Source: Miscanthus floridulus
Taxonomy: Eukaryota; Streptophyta; Magnoliopsida; Poales; Poaceae
Assembly: GCF_019320115.1 (NCBI RefSeq)
Contig: NC_089588.1
Span: forward strand, 114,920,123 to 114,984,122
Direction: 5' to 3'
Length of the DNA stretch: 64,000 nt
Made by a program: the position numbers and the translations under genes. Below the pieces are notes generated by a model, which had not been told where the DNA came from, did not search any database, and saw nothing but the letters and a program-made list of their open reading frames with translations. Shown piece by piece: positions 42,896 through 53,454 of the stretch (positions are counted from its first letter, which is position 1; every line of letters begins with the position of its first letter).

Positions 42896-44219
42896 GAGCA
42901 TTGATCTCCCCTCTATCGCTATCCCTGCGCCTCCCCCTCCACCCCTCCTCTCTAACTCTCTGCGCCGACCCTCCTCTGCCCTAGCCGCCAGCCTCCTCTC
43001 CACCAGCGCCTACGCCACCATCACCACCCCCAGCCAATGCTGATCACATAAGCCAACTTCAGAGCTCCGATCCGAATAAAAGCATCCTGATGCTCAATAT
43101 ATAGGATAGAGTTTTTACAAGGGATGGAGCATGAAGAGGTCGTAATCTTGTTAGTTCAACTGTATTTTGGACAGGAGAGGCATCCGTTTCTTCTAAACTG
43201 TGCTTATTAAAGATGAACAGATTGCGCTCATTCCACATTAATAAGTGTCTGCCACTCCGATTCTCCATTAATAGGATACTTGGATCGACAACTACCTTCT
43301 TATGATTTATGCAGTTTTGTTTAAAATCGAATTCACTTTGGTAAAATGTATCTGTGTACAGGTTTGCTCCCTCAGAAACTATATAGACTGTTCCAGTAAA
43401 AATAAAGAAAAAATATCAAAGTTTCTCTCACAAGTTAAGCCACCAACTGGAGGCCCCATTCGAGATGTACGGAATATTTAATTATGGAAAAACAACGTCC
43501 ACTGATCATGTGCCTATAAGATCGTCCGGTAGAGCCATGATTGACCTGTCATTCAGACCACATCATGCTTATGGTGGTGCACATTCACGACATTATTGTG
43601 ACTTGTGAACGACCTTCTTGAAATGCATTATTAATCGTTATCCAATGGAGATAATTCTTTTTTCAATATCAACCAGAAATAAGAACTACATGTGCCACCA
43701 CGTTTTCCTGCTAGAAACTAACTAATACTTAGTTAGCTATTAGTAGAAGTATTATCTGCTGCACAATCAACTCGCCGCTGTTGAAGATGAACACGGAGCT
43801 GAGTCCAGTGCTGCCACGGTCCCATGGCATGTCAACGAAAAGGCAAATCTATCTGGAAACCTAGAAGCTGCTGCAAATAATCAAATCAATCTTGCCGGTA
43901 TCCCAAAATACAAATGGTCACTACTCATGGATAGTCACAGATAGCGCAATGCAAGAAAAAAATAAACAGATAGGTCATTGTTCATGGATGTATCAAGCAC
44001 CGGCAGCATGCAAAGAACCGACACTCAGTCTCGGGACCATGGGCAAACAGTGGTACAGGAAAGAGGCATCCAATGCGTTCAGAAGACGACTCGTCAACAG
44101 TCTCTTTGTTCTCTTGTCTGCACACTGGATGGGTCTATTTATGTAATTACCGAAAAAACCATGCACATTTCGATCTGTCACTTTCAATTATTTCAGATTG
44201 AAGAGAGCCAATGCAAAGA
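42896..44219. other. No recognised gene
   Basis: It begins with a CT-rich leader-like stretch (42905-43030). Minus frame 43059-43268 (69 codons, contains LLMWNERNLFIFNKHSLEET) vaguely resembles plant LINE tails, but I would not call it. The rest is AT-rich. Confidence 0.3.
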
Positions 44220-44815
44220 TTTTTTTTTTGCCTCGAAAAGATTTTTTCGATAAATAAGTTTCAAAATCATTACATCAAGCTCATACAATCATCTTAGAAG
44301 CATTCCTGGCCTCTGCATATCAGGGTGCACACAACCTACAAAGTTTAAAAGAAGGTACAAAACACCCTAGCTAGTACTAATCAATCCGCAAAGTAGATCA
44401 CCACCCATGTATACCAGGAATAAACATTTCTTGGCCTCCTGCGCCAATTATAGACAAAACACCGCAACCAAATCCTGGGTAGTCGGACTCTGTAGTATAG
44501 CCCAGGTATGAAGCCATTGGATAATTAAGGCCTTGTTTAGATTGAGGTTAGGAATCAGTATTTTGCACTGTAGCACTTTCGTTTGTATTTGACAATTATT
44601 GTCCGATCATGGTCTAACTAGGCTCAAAAGATTCGTCTCGTAATTTACGATCAAACTGTGTAATTAGTTATTTTTTTATCTATATTTAATACTCCATACA
44701 TGTGTCCAAAGATTTGATGTGATGAAGAGAGAGTGAAAAAACTTGCAATCTAAACCAGGCCTAAGAAGATAACCTGCAAGGGAGTCGCCTCGGAAAGATG
44801 ACAAGCACGGAAAAT
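44220..44815 (-). mobile_element. LINE (L1-type) 3' end, 5'-truncated, split by a Tourist MITE
   Basis: On the minus strand a frame reads WLHTWAILQSPTTQDLVAVF and is followed, after a stop, by a LINE-like C-terminal tail. The 3' untranslated region has the widespread grass LINE signature (GTGTGCACCCTGATATGCAG, then AATGATTTTGAAACTTATTT) and ends in a poly-A (T-run at 44220-44229 on the plus strand). Coding-like sequence resumes on the other side of the MITE at 44529-44761. No RT domain is present. Confidence 0.6.
44529..44761. mobile_element. Tourist-like MITE, 233 bp, inserted in the LINE
   Basis: GGCCTTGTTTAGATT at the left, AATCTAAACCAGGCC at the right, and TAA on both sides (44526-44528 and 44762-44764). 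It has the same interior as the MITE at 38774-39038 (GTAGCA-TTTCGTTTGTATTTG core). Confidence 0.88.
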
Positions 44816-45233
44816 ATTATGTCACCATAGTACCGACATGAAGAAAATTTGCAATAAATAAAAACTATTGAACAAAATTTGAATTTAGTTTTTATAAAGA
44901 TATTTAATATTTGTTAATTTTTTAGAGGAACTTGATCATGAGATATATTTGGAAAGGAGAGGAAACTTGGGTCGATTTTCAGAGACAAATGTGAGATAGA
45001 AGCATAAATGAAAGATGGGTAGTGGACATAGGACTGGGCTTGAAGGGCCGAAGCCTGGACGCGCCCCAATTTTCTTAGGAATAAGTCTTAAATCCTGCCC
45101 GTCGAGACCCTACTGATGGTCCAACACGTAGCCCCGTATGCTCAACCGATCCACAAGGCAGCAAAAGATTCGCCACCACCGACCACCATGGCCGACCCCT
45201 GCCTGCCTTGCACCTTCTGCAGCCCATCCTATT

Positions 45234-45480
45234 CACTACTACAAAAACGATTTTAGGAGATATGACTCTGGATTAACAAAAGCAGGCACAAAGCCTGCAT
45301 GTCTCCTAAAATGTGTAGTGATTTTCGGAGACGAACAAATTTTAGGAGGCACTAAATAAATGTTCGCCTCTATAAATCAATAAACAGAGGTCGGCCTCCT
45401 AAGCGATCAATCTTTGAAAATAGAGGCCATTTTTAGAAGCGGGCCCTATAAGAGGTCCGCCTCTATTAATTGTGGTAAGT
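45234..45480 (+). mobile_element. CACTA-type terminus with TTTTAGGAG(A/G)C array
   Basis: CACTACTACAAAAACG at 45234 is a canonical CACTA start and is followed by repeated CTCCTAAAA/TTTTAGGAGGC motifs. GTAGTG at 45315-45320 is flanked by ATT, matching ATT at 45231-45233, so 45234-45320 could be an 87-bp complete mini-element. Alternatively the true right end lies further on, because the same motifs continue to about 45480. Confidence 0.55.
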
Positions 45481-46389
45481 CCACCGGTCCAACTCAGCCC
45501 ACATATAGAAACCGTAGAATATATAAGCTCCACAATAGCCGACTCCTTCATTTTCCTCTCCCTCTCTCAGCCACCCTCTCTCTCTCTCTCTCGAAGCCCG
45601 GCCCCTCAAGAAGTGGTGTGCGGCTCCTCCGGCGGAGGCGTGCGGGGCCTGCCCGGCCCTCCTCCAGCTGTCGCGGAGCTTGTGCGGGATCGCCCTACTC
45701 AGGCCACCGCGGAGCCCGCGTGGAGCTCACCCTCCTCTGGCCATCTTTGAAAGTGCACGTGAGATCCGGGTGGTGATTGCAATTTGAAAGATATCATATA
45801 TATATGTATCATAGAGCATAGGAGGCTAGGATGGAAAGATATTTTAGTGAGAAAGATGTGTCGAATAGTAGCACTAGAACTGAAGAGAGCTGGGTTGAGA
45901 AAAAAAAAGACCACGTGAGGGCCCGAGAGGAATGAATGGTGCATATTGTACTCGTTGATTTCAATTCATAATGTTATCTTGATTTGCGAAGAACTATGAA
46001 ATTTCTAATTTATATATGTAGAATTGAGGACAATGGTTAAAGTGGTGTAAAATTGTGAAGACATATACCATCTTTTGATTATCGGATGATCTTTATTTAG
46101 TATTTTTCTATCCTCCTACGTGTTGTTTGTACTTTGAATTGACGTAGTCATTTATTATATCTATTAGTTTACAATAGCCTCTATTATCTCTCTTCACTTG
46201 TTCCTGGATCCGCCATTGTAGATGGGAAAAATGGAAACGCCATGAGAATTATTTTTATGAGTTTGCTAATTAGCTAGGTGCTCAACAAGGTTGGTGTTTT
46301 TATTAAGAATAAAAATCAGCACCAGCAGCAGGAGGTCACTGGCTGAGATATTTTTCACTCTACCTGGCACCTGCTCTGCTGCTACTGTC
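45481..46389. other. No gene; leader-like CT repeat and one hAT terminus
   Basis: A TATA-like ATATATAAG (about 45519) is followed by a (TC)n stretch (45579-45593) and GC-rich frames lacking recognisable motifs, as in transposon-borne promoters. TGGATCCGCCATTG at 46206-46219 is a hAT MITE right end whose partner was not found. The last 150 bp is upstream sequence of the dirigent gene. Confidence 0.4.
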
Positions 46390-46396
46390 TATATAA
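46390..46396 (+). promoter_or_regulatory. TATA box of the dirigent gene
   Basis: TATATAA lies 76 bp upstream of the ATG, which would put the transcript start near 46420-46425 and give a short leader. Confidence 0.7.
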
Positions 46397-46465
46397 GCAT
46401 ACGCTCGTTCACTAGCTAGAGCATCCACAGACACACACTCCCGCGCGCGCACCATCCACCTTGCC

Positions 46466-46966
46466 ATGGCTTCCTGCAAGCTCTACTCCGCACTGCTCGC
46501 CGTCGCCGTCGTGCTTACCGTCGGCCCGGCCTCGCGGCCCGTCTCAGCGGCCGCGCACCTGCACTTCTACATGCACGACGTGCTTACTGGGTCGGCGCCG
46601 ACGGCGGTGCAGGTGCTGAACGGGCCCCGGGGCCACTTCGGCGACACGATCGTGATCGACGACGTGCTGACGGAGAGCGCGTCGCGGTCGTCTTCGATGG
46701 TGGGGCGGGCGCAGGGCCACTACATCTGGGCGTCCACGGGGAACCCGGAGCTGCTGGTGACCATGAACGTGGTGCTGACCTCCGGCCCCTACGCCGGCAG
46801 CTCCGTCACCGTGGTGGGGCGCGACGACATCGGCGCGTCGGTCAGGGAGCTGTCGGTGGTCGGCGGCACGGGGCAGTTCAGGATGGCGCGCGGGTACGTG
46901 CTGTGGAAGACTGTCAGCCTCGACCACCCCAATGCCGTGCTCGAGCTCGACGTCTACGTCATGTGA
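46466..46966 (+). CDS. Dirigent protein (intronless, 166 aa)
   Basis: The ATG at 46466 is in strong monocot context (TTGCCATGGCT). Residues 1-29 form a signal peptide (LLAVAVVLTV core, ending around VSA). The mature part is one dirigent domain with the family's conserved blocks: LHFYMHDVLTG, FGDTIVIDDVLTE, VGRAQGHYIWAS, ELLVTMNVVLTSGPYAGSS, VVGGTGQFRMARGYVLW. Full length is about 167 residues in the short extracellular group, so this copy is complete. Dirigent proteins are beta-barrel trimers in the apoplast that steer stereoselective coupling of phenoxy radicals in lignan and lignin-like synthesis, and many grass members respond to stress. They need a partner oxidase and have no redox centre of their own. 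Codon use is strongly GC-rich, as in many grass single-exon genes, unlike the AT-rich surroundings. Confidence 0.93.
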   Translation: MASCKLYSALLAVAVVLTVGPASRPVSAAAHLHFYMHDVLTGSAPTAVQVLNGPRGHFGDTIVIDDVLTESASRSSSMVGRAQGHYIWASTGNPELLVTMNVVLTSGPYAGSSVTVVGRDDIGASVRELSVVGGTGQFRMARGYVLWKTVSLDHPNAVLELDVYVM

Positions 46967-47072
46967 GCAACCATGCGTCCGACGTGGCAAGCTCCTCTCA
47001 TCAACATATATATAGCACGTGTTCTACCGCCAATAAGCCTTGTATAAGTACCTACGTAAACCTCTGTGCGGT

Positions 47073-47078
47073 AATAAA
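47073..47078 (+). terminator. Polyadenylation signal of the dirigent gene
   Basis: AATAAA lies 107 bp after the stop codon, a normal 3' UTR length for a small plant gene. Confidence 0.55.
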
Positions 47079-47240
47079 AGTGACAAACTGAAGTTCATGC
47101 TGTAAATGTTGCGGTTGAGTATATAATAAAATGAATTAAAAATTTTAATATATGTCATATGTTGACGCGGTGGGTAACTGGCAACCCATTCCTGATCCAC
47201 TAGTGGCCGCTCCTTTCTTTAGGCGCGTGTTCGTTTCCTT

Positions 47241-47382
47241 CAGGTCCTTGATCTCTTAAAAGGCCTTCATCAGGTTATCCTGAAGGTCGAGAACACCATC
47301 ATTGGAATCTGCAGGTCCTTGATCTCTTAAAAGGCCTTCATCAGGTTATCCTGAAGGTCGAGAACACCATCATTGGAATCTG
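47241..47382. repeat. Perfect 71-bp tandem duplication
   Basis: 47241-47311 and 47312-47382 are identical over 71 bp (start CAGGTCCTTGATCTC, end CATTGGAATCTG). Identity indicates a recent event or an assembly artefact. On the minus strand it overlaps a charged helical frame (47341-47559). Confidence 0.95.
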
Positions 47383-47559
47383 CAGAGAGGTCAACGTAAA
47401 AAAACAAAGACGCTCTAAAAAGCCAAAGAAGCAAAAAAAAATGTACTCCCCTTTGACGAGGTCGTAGCTTGCTTGAACAGACTTCTCCTTCTTACGTGCC
47501 TCTTGATCACACTCGAGGCGAACGGCCCTAACCGCTTGCTTGAGCTTGAGCGCACGCAC
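47341..47559 (-). pseudogene. Fragment of a charged coiled-coil protein, probably element-derived
   Basis: The minus frame reads RALKLKQAVRAVRLECDQEA and continues into helical sequence. A possible intron with a CAG acceptor then leads to an exon duplicated with the 71-bp repeat, which contains a TAA in frame. The composition is like the C-terminal coiled coil of 'putative gypsy type transposon' proteins. Identification is uncertain. Confidence 0.3.
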
Positions 47560-47741
47560 CTCTCGGCAGCAACTACAGTGAACAACACAAATTCACTACA
47601 ATGAATATTAGTGTTCACCCGATCCCAGATCAGATGCACCCTCCAATGAATGAAAGTGTGATTCAGGCCGATACCTATCACGCCCTCTTACTTCAGCTTC
47701 AAAATCTCCCCCATCATCAAGTCTGCCTAGTTCTTCTGCAT

Positions 47742-50700
47742 CACTACAGGAAACGGCTGATTTGCCGGGAGCAAAAAAATTTGCCGGGTGCTTTTTATCG
47801 GGCACCCGGCAAAGGAATTCTTTGCCGGGTGCCAGGCCTGGAGACACCCGGCAAAGAAAGGCCTCCGGCAAATCAGCCTTTGCCGGGAGCCGGGCACTCG
47901 GCAAATTCCAGCCGTCGGCAAAAATTAGTCTTTGCCGGGTGCCGGCCACTCGGCAAAATATGACCGCCGGCAAAGGTGGCCGGCTTGACGGCGGCCAGCG
48001 GTCGTCAGCCTTTGCCGGGTGCCACGCCGTTAGGCACCCGGCAAAGAATTTTTTTAATTTTTTTTTAAATTTCTTTGCCGGGTGCCCTGGGTGGCACCCG
48101 GCAAATTATTTTTTTTTTGTTTTTTTGACCCCATTTTTTTTGTGGGGACTTGATACAGTAAATATTTCCCTGTTTCAAAATTTGGGACAATTATGAGTTC
48201 TTTAACAATATTTCCTTAATTTTTTCCGTTGCATTGAATTTTTCCGACTATTCCAAATTTGAACTGCAGGTACATGAAATAATGGAATTTCGTCATTCAA
48301 AAAATAGTATTCATGATATTTAGGCTATGTTGAGGCCGTATGCAGGAAGTGGCATGAAATGTCGCGCATCATGTTGTCGTAACATGACGATGTACTCGCG
48401 GGGGAAGTTTATTTAAATTATATAAAATCAAAACGATGTCCGAAAATCACGAAACTTGTCGATGTGTCTTGTTATCACATGTGGAGGCCTTGGTTAAAAA
48501 TTGAGAAAGTTTCGAGTAAGTTGCGACGTCGGCTGCCTAAAACCCAGACATCTCCACATGTTACCCCGGCATTGTGGGACTTCTGTGCAGGCACTATTAC
48601 CCCGGCATTGTCACATACAAGGGGACTGTGGGGCCGGCCAAATCGTGGGACCACTACAAATCTGCCCCCGACGCAGATTATGAAGACAAGCAGGAGCGGG
48701 TCAGGAGAGAGTTCTGGGTAAGTCTCGTTCGCACAACTTTGATCAATACATCGCATTCATTTGGCACTTTTTGACATAATGAATTGATACATTGTGTCTG
48801 TCTGCAGACTTTTTTCAGGTGTGAAGAGGGACAGGAGGAGAGGGCGGAGAAGAACTTGGTGAAAAGTGCCAGGAAACGCATCAGCGACATGCACTACGAG
48901 GAGTGCCTCACTTGCATCATCAAGTACTACGCCACGCGACTTGGTCAGAAAGTTAGCAAGACACAGGCAAGACAGATGCCTCTGACCCGGGAACAGTACA
49001 TTGAGGTAAATGAAGAAGAATAATACTAATTCGTTTTGAGATTAAGTAGCTTTCATTTGGTCGTCTTACATCTCAAATTCTTTATGACATGTAGATGATT
49101 CCATGGTGGTGCGAGTCCTTTGCCGACTGCTAGGAGATGATCATGGACAGGTGGTTCACAGAGGGTTATATCCAGGAACACGAAGCCCACCGGGAGCGGG
49201 CTTTGCAGGCGACAGGCCCCACACACCACCAAGGCAGCCGCAGCCTCGGCGCGTACAAGCAAGCTTGGGTACGTGAATTCATTTTTAGTATTCTGACGTT
49301 CCATTCTGCATGTTACTTCTAATCATCTTGTTGTCTTTCTCGCAGTCGGCGTCGCATGGTGGCCAGCCTTTGTCCACGTTCATGGCGTATGGACTGGCCC
49401 GCAAGGGAAAGGCGACTTCCGCTGTCACCTTCAGCCCGGATGACCCACCCGAGTCGTACAGCAACCCGAGCGCCCACACCCGCATCAGCTCCTACGCGTC
49501 GGACGCAAGGTCGGTCCAGGGGCCAGACTGGGATCCGAGCACCGACGACATTGATGGCACGACTGTCATGAGGATCGGACAGGGCAAGAAGCATGGGCGG
49601 TACTGGCTTGGCGATGGCACCCTCGAGTCCGGCTCTGTTCCCTCCCTCTCCCAGATCCGAGCAAGTACCCCGAGCGGAGGCCCGGCCATACGCCAACGGC
49701 CGTCCCCTTCACAGCAGCGGGTCGACGCACTCCAGGTTAGTCCAGTTTAACTCTTCGTACATTGATCTTTACATAACTTAGTTACCTTTACATTACTAAA
49801 ACATTCGATTGAAATGTTGCAGGCCGATAACGAAAGGATGGCTCAGGAGCTGCGGGACCTGGCGGCGAGGACCGAGGTGGCCGAGCGGGAAAGACAAGCC
49901 GAGCGGGCCGAGCGGGAGAGACAGGCCAAGCAGCTGGCGGAGATTACGATGTTCCTACAGAACTTTGGGCAAGTGAACGGTGTACCTGTGCCGATGTTCG
50001 CTCCAGCGCCGCCGCCAGTTGTAGCTAGTCCAGTGAGTATGAATCCATATTGCTTCGACTAGTGCTTTCATTAGATGACCCACTCTAAGCGCCTGAATAT
50101 CTTGTCCTTTATGCAGCCTCCGTCGGCGGGTTCGAATGACCCATCTCAGGCGCAAGCAGGCGGTGCCGAGTTGCCTTCACCAGGCACTCAGTTTCCTCCC
50201 CACCTTTAGTTTGTATCTCTTTTTCACCGCTTGATGGACATGTGATGCACTGTGATCCACTATCGACTTGTTTCGATGGTAATTGGACCTATTATGTTTG
50301 TGATGTCGTGTATGTGAGGTATTGTATTCGCGATGTGATATATATGTGTGGTATTGAGTTTGTGATGAGATGGATGTGATATATATATGCTATATTGTCT
50401 TTGTGATGCTTCAGATGTGATATATATCTTTTATATGCTGTGTTTGTGATTATAGAATCAAAAAACAAAATAAAAAAAATTAATTTTTGAGGCTTTGCCG
50501 GGTGCCCTGGCCCTGGCACTCGGCAAAGCTGGGAATTCTCTGAAAGGAATTCCCAGCTTTGCCGAGTGCCAGGGCCAGGGCACCCGGCAAAGTTTTTTCA
50601 AAAAAAAAAATTATTTGCCGGGTGCCCCATGATCTGGCACCCGGCAAAGAAATTACGAAAAAAATAAAAAACTCTTTGCCGGGTGCCCACGCGGTGCGAC

Positions 50701-51075
50701 ACCCGGCAAAGAAATTATTAAAAAAAAATAAAAAATGGTTTGCCGGGTGCCTCCCGGCACGACACCCGGCAAAGAAAATTTGAAAAAAAAATTAAAAAAA
50801 TCTTTGCCGGGTGCCTCTGACATGGCACCCGGCAAAGCAAGGGATGACGGAGCCGGCGCCGTAACGACCACTTTTCTTTGCCGGTGCCGGGTTTGCACTC
50901 GGTAAAGTCTTTGCCGAGTGCCCGATAAAAAGCACCCGGCAAAGAAATCTTTGCCGACTAATTTTTTGCCGGAGGCTCTTTGCCGAGTGCTGCACCCGGC
51001 AAAGGCTTTGCCGAGTGCAAAGTAGCCTTTGCCGGGTGCATTCGGCACCCGGCAAAGCGCCTGAATCCAGTAGTG
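47742..51075 (+). mobile_element. Complete CACTA element, 3334 bp, non-autonomous
   Basis: The left terminus CACTACAGGAAACGGC and right terminus GAATCCAGTAGTG are flanked by CAT on both sides (47739-47741 and 51076-51078). Subterminal arrays (47755-48115 and 50495-51060) use CTTTGCCGGGTGCC / GGCACCCGGCAAAG, with some GCCGAGTGC copies near the ends. One accessory-type pseudogene is inside. No TNP2-type transposase is encoded. It is closely related to the truncated element at 26408-29026. Confidence 0.93.
48560..50209 (+). pseudogene. CACTA accessory (TNPA-like, Ptta/En/Spm family) gene, 5' deleted, one nonsense codon
   Basis: Exons are about 48560-48717, 48808-49005, 49095-49268, 49346-49735, 49823-50032 and 50117-50209, each with GT/AG borders equivalent to the copy at 26.6-28.3 kb. 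It shares the core (ARKRISDMHYEECLTCIIKY, DRWFTEGYIQEHE), the Ser/Pro linker and the coiled coil (ERERQAERAERERQAKQLAE). TAG at 49131-49133 replaces a Trp codon. The first exons present in the other copy are missing. Here the sequence before 48573 is non-coding, with a short repeat of ACCCCGGCATTGT that may mark the deletion junction. Confidence 0.82.
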
Positions 51076-51078
51076 CAT

Positions 51079-51830
51079 CAAATGGATCTTCACAAATGAA
51101 TCTGTCGACTTCTCCGTCGGCACGCAGGCGTACTTGGGTAAGCTCTTCCTCCACCTTCGGTCCTGCTCCTACATCGTCGATGTGCATCCGTTTGAAGGGG
51201 AAGGAAATGAGCAGAGGGAAAGAACTTCGGGTCGTGGTGGCGCAGGGAGCGTGCATGGCAGCGGCGCGGCATCGTGGTGGTGTGGGGAGCGCACGGGGCA
51301 GCGGCGCGACCGCCCTGCAACCACCCTCCACCGGAGAGAGAGAGGGTGGGGGGGGGGGGAAGGAGCCCACGATAGAGATGCATGTGCTCAGGAGTCAGGA
51401 CGGCGTACAGGATAAGAATGATAGGGCTGTTTTATGATTTGATCCCTTACTTTTCTAATAACTCCAAGAAACTTCCTTACTCTAATTCTCTTAACTGATT
51501 TCTTACATTATGCCCCATAGAGGTTCTATTTTCTCACAAGAAACTATTGGATATACTTTTATTTGTGATTTCTCCGCTCATAACCTCCTCGCTGGTACTG
51601 TAGCAACAATAATTACACACACATGTTAGTGTTTAATTCATAGTTAGTCACTTACATATACATAGTATATAGATTTGTATATAGTTAGTCTCTTATTTCT
51701 TCTTTTACTTAAGGTCATTTAAGGTAATATATATGTATGTGTATAAAAATTAAAACTCCTAGAAAAACGCCTTAAAACACCTAGAACACCTAGGCTTGCT
51801 TAGGCTCTAGGCGGTGTGGGTCACCGCCTA
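51079..51830. other. Flank of the split acidic frame, then AT-rich DNA
   Basis: 51080-51400 holds the upstream half of the split minus-strand frame and a GC-rich leader-like stretch. 51430-51800 is AT-rich without a gene. Just before the LINE is an AGGCGGTG...CACCGCCTA palindromic stretch (51809-51830). Confidence 0.35.
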
Positions 51831-53149
51831 AATACTTTCTGGTCTGCTGTGTTAAGCGCCCTCCCCCTTCACTTTATGTCTGCAATTGGCCTTCACAAAA
51901 CTGTCATCAAGGCTATTGACCGGAGACGCAGAGCATTTTTTTTGGACTGGTGAGGACACTTGTCATGGCTCCAAGTGCCTGGTTGCTTGGGAGCATGTTT
52001 GCACCAGCAAAATCTCGGGTGGACTAGGCCTCAAAGACCTGGAAATTCAGAATCGCAGCCTTCTTAAGTTTGTTAACAAGCTCTTCACTGGCGCCCATGT
52101 CCCCCGGCGAGATTGGCTTCTTCATAACGACTCTGTTTTCACTGAATCTCCCTCTTCCTCCCCGTCCTATCTTTGGAAAATCATCAACGATCAGATGTCG
52201 GCCTACCGTTCCATCACCATTGTCGAGATTGGTGACGGTTCCACTACTTCCTTTTGGTTTGATCACTGGCTTGACTCGGGTCCCATCTCTGTCTCTCACC
52301 CCCGCCCTCTTCTCCCACTCGCTTCGGCCTAACATTTCGGTGCAGCAGGTTTTCCAGGAAAGGTTTGAAATGCATTTGAGACCCCGACTAGCGCTTGCAG
52401 CTCAGTCCGAGCTCGAGTCGCATCTGTCTGTTTTGCAGGGAATTCATCTACAAGATAGGCAAGACACCAGGCTGATGTCTGCTACTCGCAAGCCGTTTAA
52501 TTCTAGAGATGCATATAATGCTCTAGCGCCTTCACCCAACATGCAAGACTTCCATGGGAAATGGATTTGGGAATCCAAAGTGCCGAACAAAGTAAAAATC
52601 TTTGCCTGGTTGTATTTAAAAGATAAGCTCAGCACCAAGATGAACTTATTCGACAAGCATGTGATGGGAGACTCGGTCTGCGGCCGCTGCAACCACCCAG
52701 CTGAGGACCGGCATCATGTGTTCTTTGATTGCCCACTAAGCAAGGAAGTCTGGGGCTCGATTGGGATGTCCTCCATTTCAGAGTATAGCGACGTTGATGT
52801 TTGGAGCCTTCCACTGTCCTCTGACCAAGACCATGGGACATGGCCGTCGATCTTCCAAGCAGTTCTATGGAGGCTATGGGATGCGAGAAACGGAACTATA
52901 TTCAGACATGAGCATCATAGTGCCAGAAATGTAATCTCCCGTGTCTGTGACGATCTGTCTTTATGGGAGGGGAGGTTCGCCTCTGCCTTCATGATTCCTG
53001 GACTCCGCCGTTGGCGTGTTTTTTTACGTTCTTGTACTGCTAATCAGGGGTCCGTTAGCTCCTGATTTTTCCTTTGAACTTTTCTTCAGACCTTAATGAA
53101 ATCTAGGCGGGGAATCTCTCCCCTCCGTAGTTCTTTTTTAAAAAAAAAT
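51831..53149 (+). mobile_element. LINE (L1-type), 5'-truncated, with 8-bp target duplication
   Basis: ACCGCCTA precedes (51823-51830) and follows (53150-53157) the element, which ends in an A-rich tail. The coding part is the RT C-terminal region and an RVT-type zinc finger (CGRCNHPAEDRHHVFFDC). The RT core itself is missing, as expected for abortive reverse transcription. Confidence 0.85.
51880..53065 (+). pseudogene. LINE ORF2 C-terminal part (post-RT region and zf-RVT), frameshifted
   Basis: The reading begins in one frame (SAIGLHKTVIKAIDRRRRAF). It shifts by one base in a T-run (about 51936-51945) into FFWTGEDTCHGSKCLVAWEH, then shifts again near 52275-52335 into the frame of 52070-53065, which carries LFSHSLRPNISVQQVF, KWIWESKVPNKVKIFAWL and the C-x2-C...H...C zinc finger. 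Stop at 53063-53065. The 5' endonuclease and polymerase are absent. Confidence 0.8.
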
Positions 53150-53454
53150 ACCGCCTAGCGCCTTTGTGAACCTTGCCCGAAATATACATTTCGTTTATTT
53201 GGGGACTGAGGGGCTAAACAAATATATAAAACACGATTAGAAAGAAAACTAATTTAGGTTTATCTCGTTGATGAATGGAACCAACTAGTTTCAGAATCCT
53301 TGTTCCCCTCCTCACCGTCTGAGGACATCTATTCTCATTTCCAACTTGAAATTTCCTGAAATAAAAAGTGTCGTGCGCAAGACAAAGCTTTCGTCCTCGT
53401 ATCATTGACGAACCTAGACCACAACCGCAGGCATCAGGTGCTATACTAATTCAG

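Larger units (their letters stand above)
47608..51250 (-). pseudogene. Unidentified acidic protein C-terminus split by the CACTA element
   Basis: On the minus strand, 51076-51210 reads RMHIDDVGAGPKVEEELTQV and onward to EDPFDA. 47741-47608 continues in the same frame with EELGRLDDGGDFEAEVRGRD and ends at a stop (47608-47610). The CACTA element 47742-51075 with its CAT duplication sits exactly between the two. The protein is acidic, of about 80 visible residues. I do not recognise it; it could be a host gene or part of an older element. Its N-terminal limit is unclear. Confidence 0.45.
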
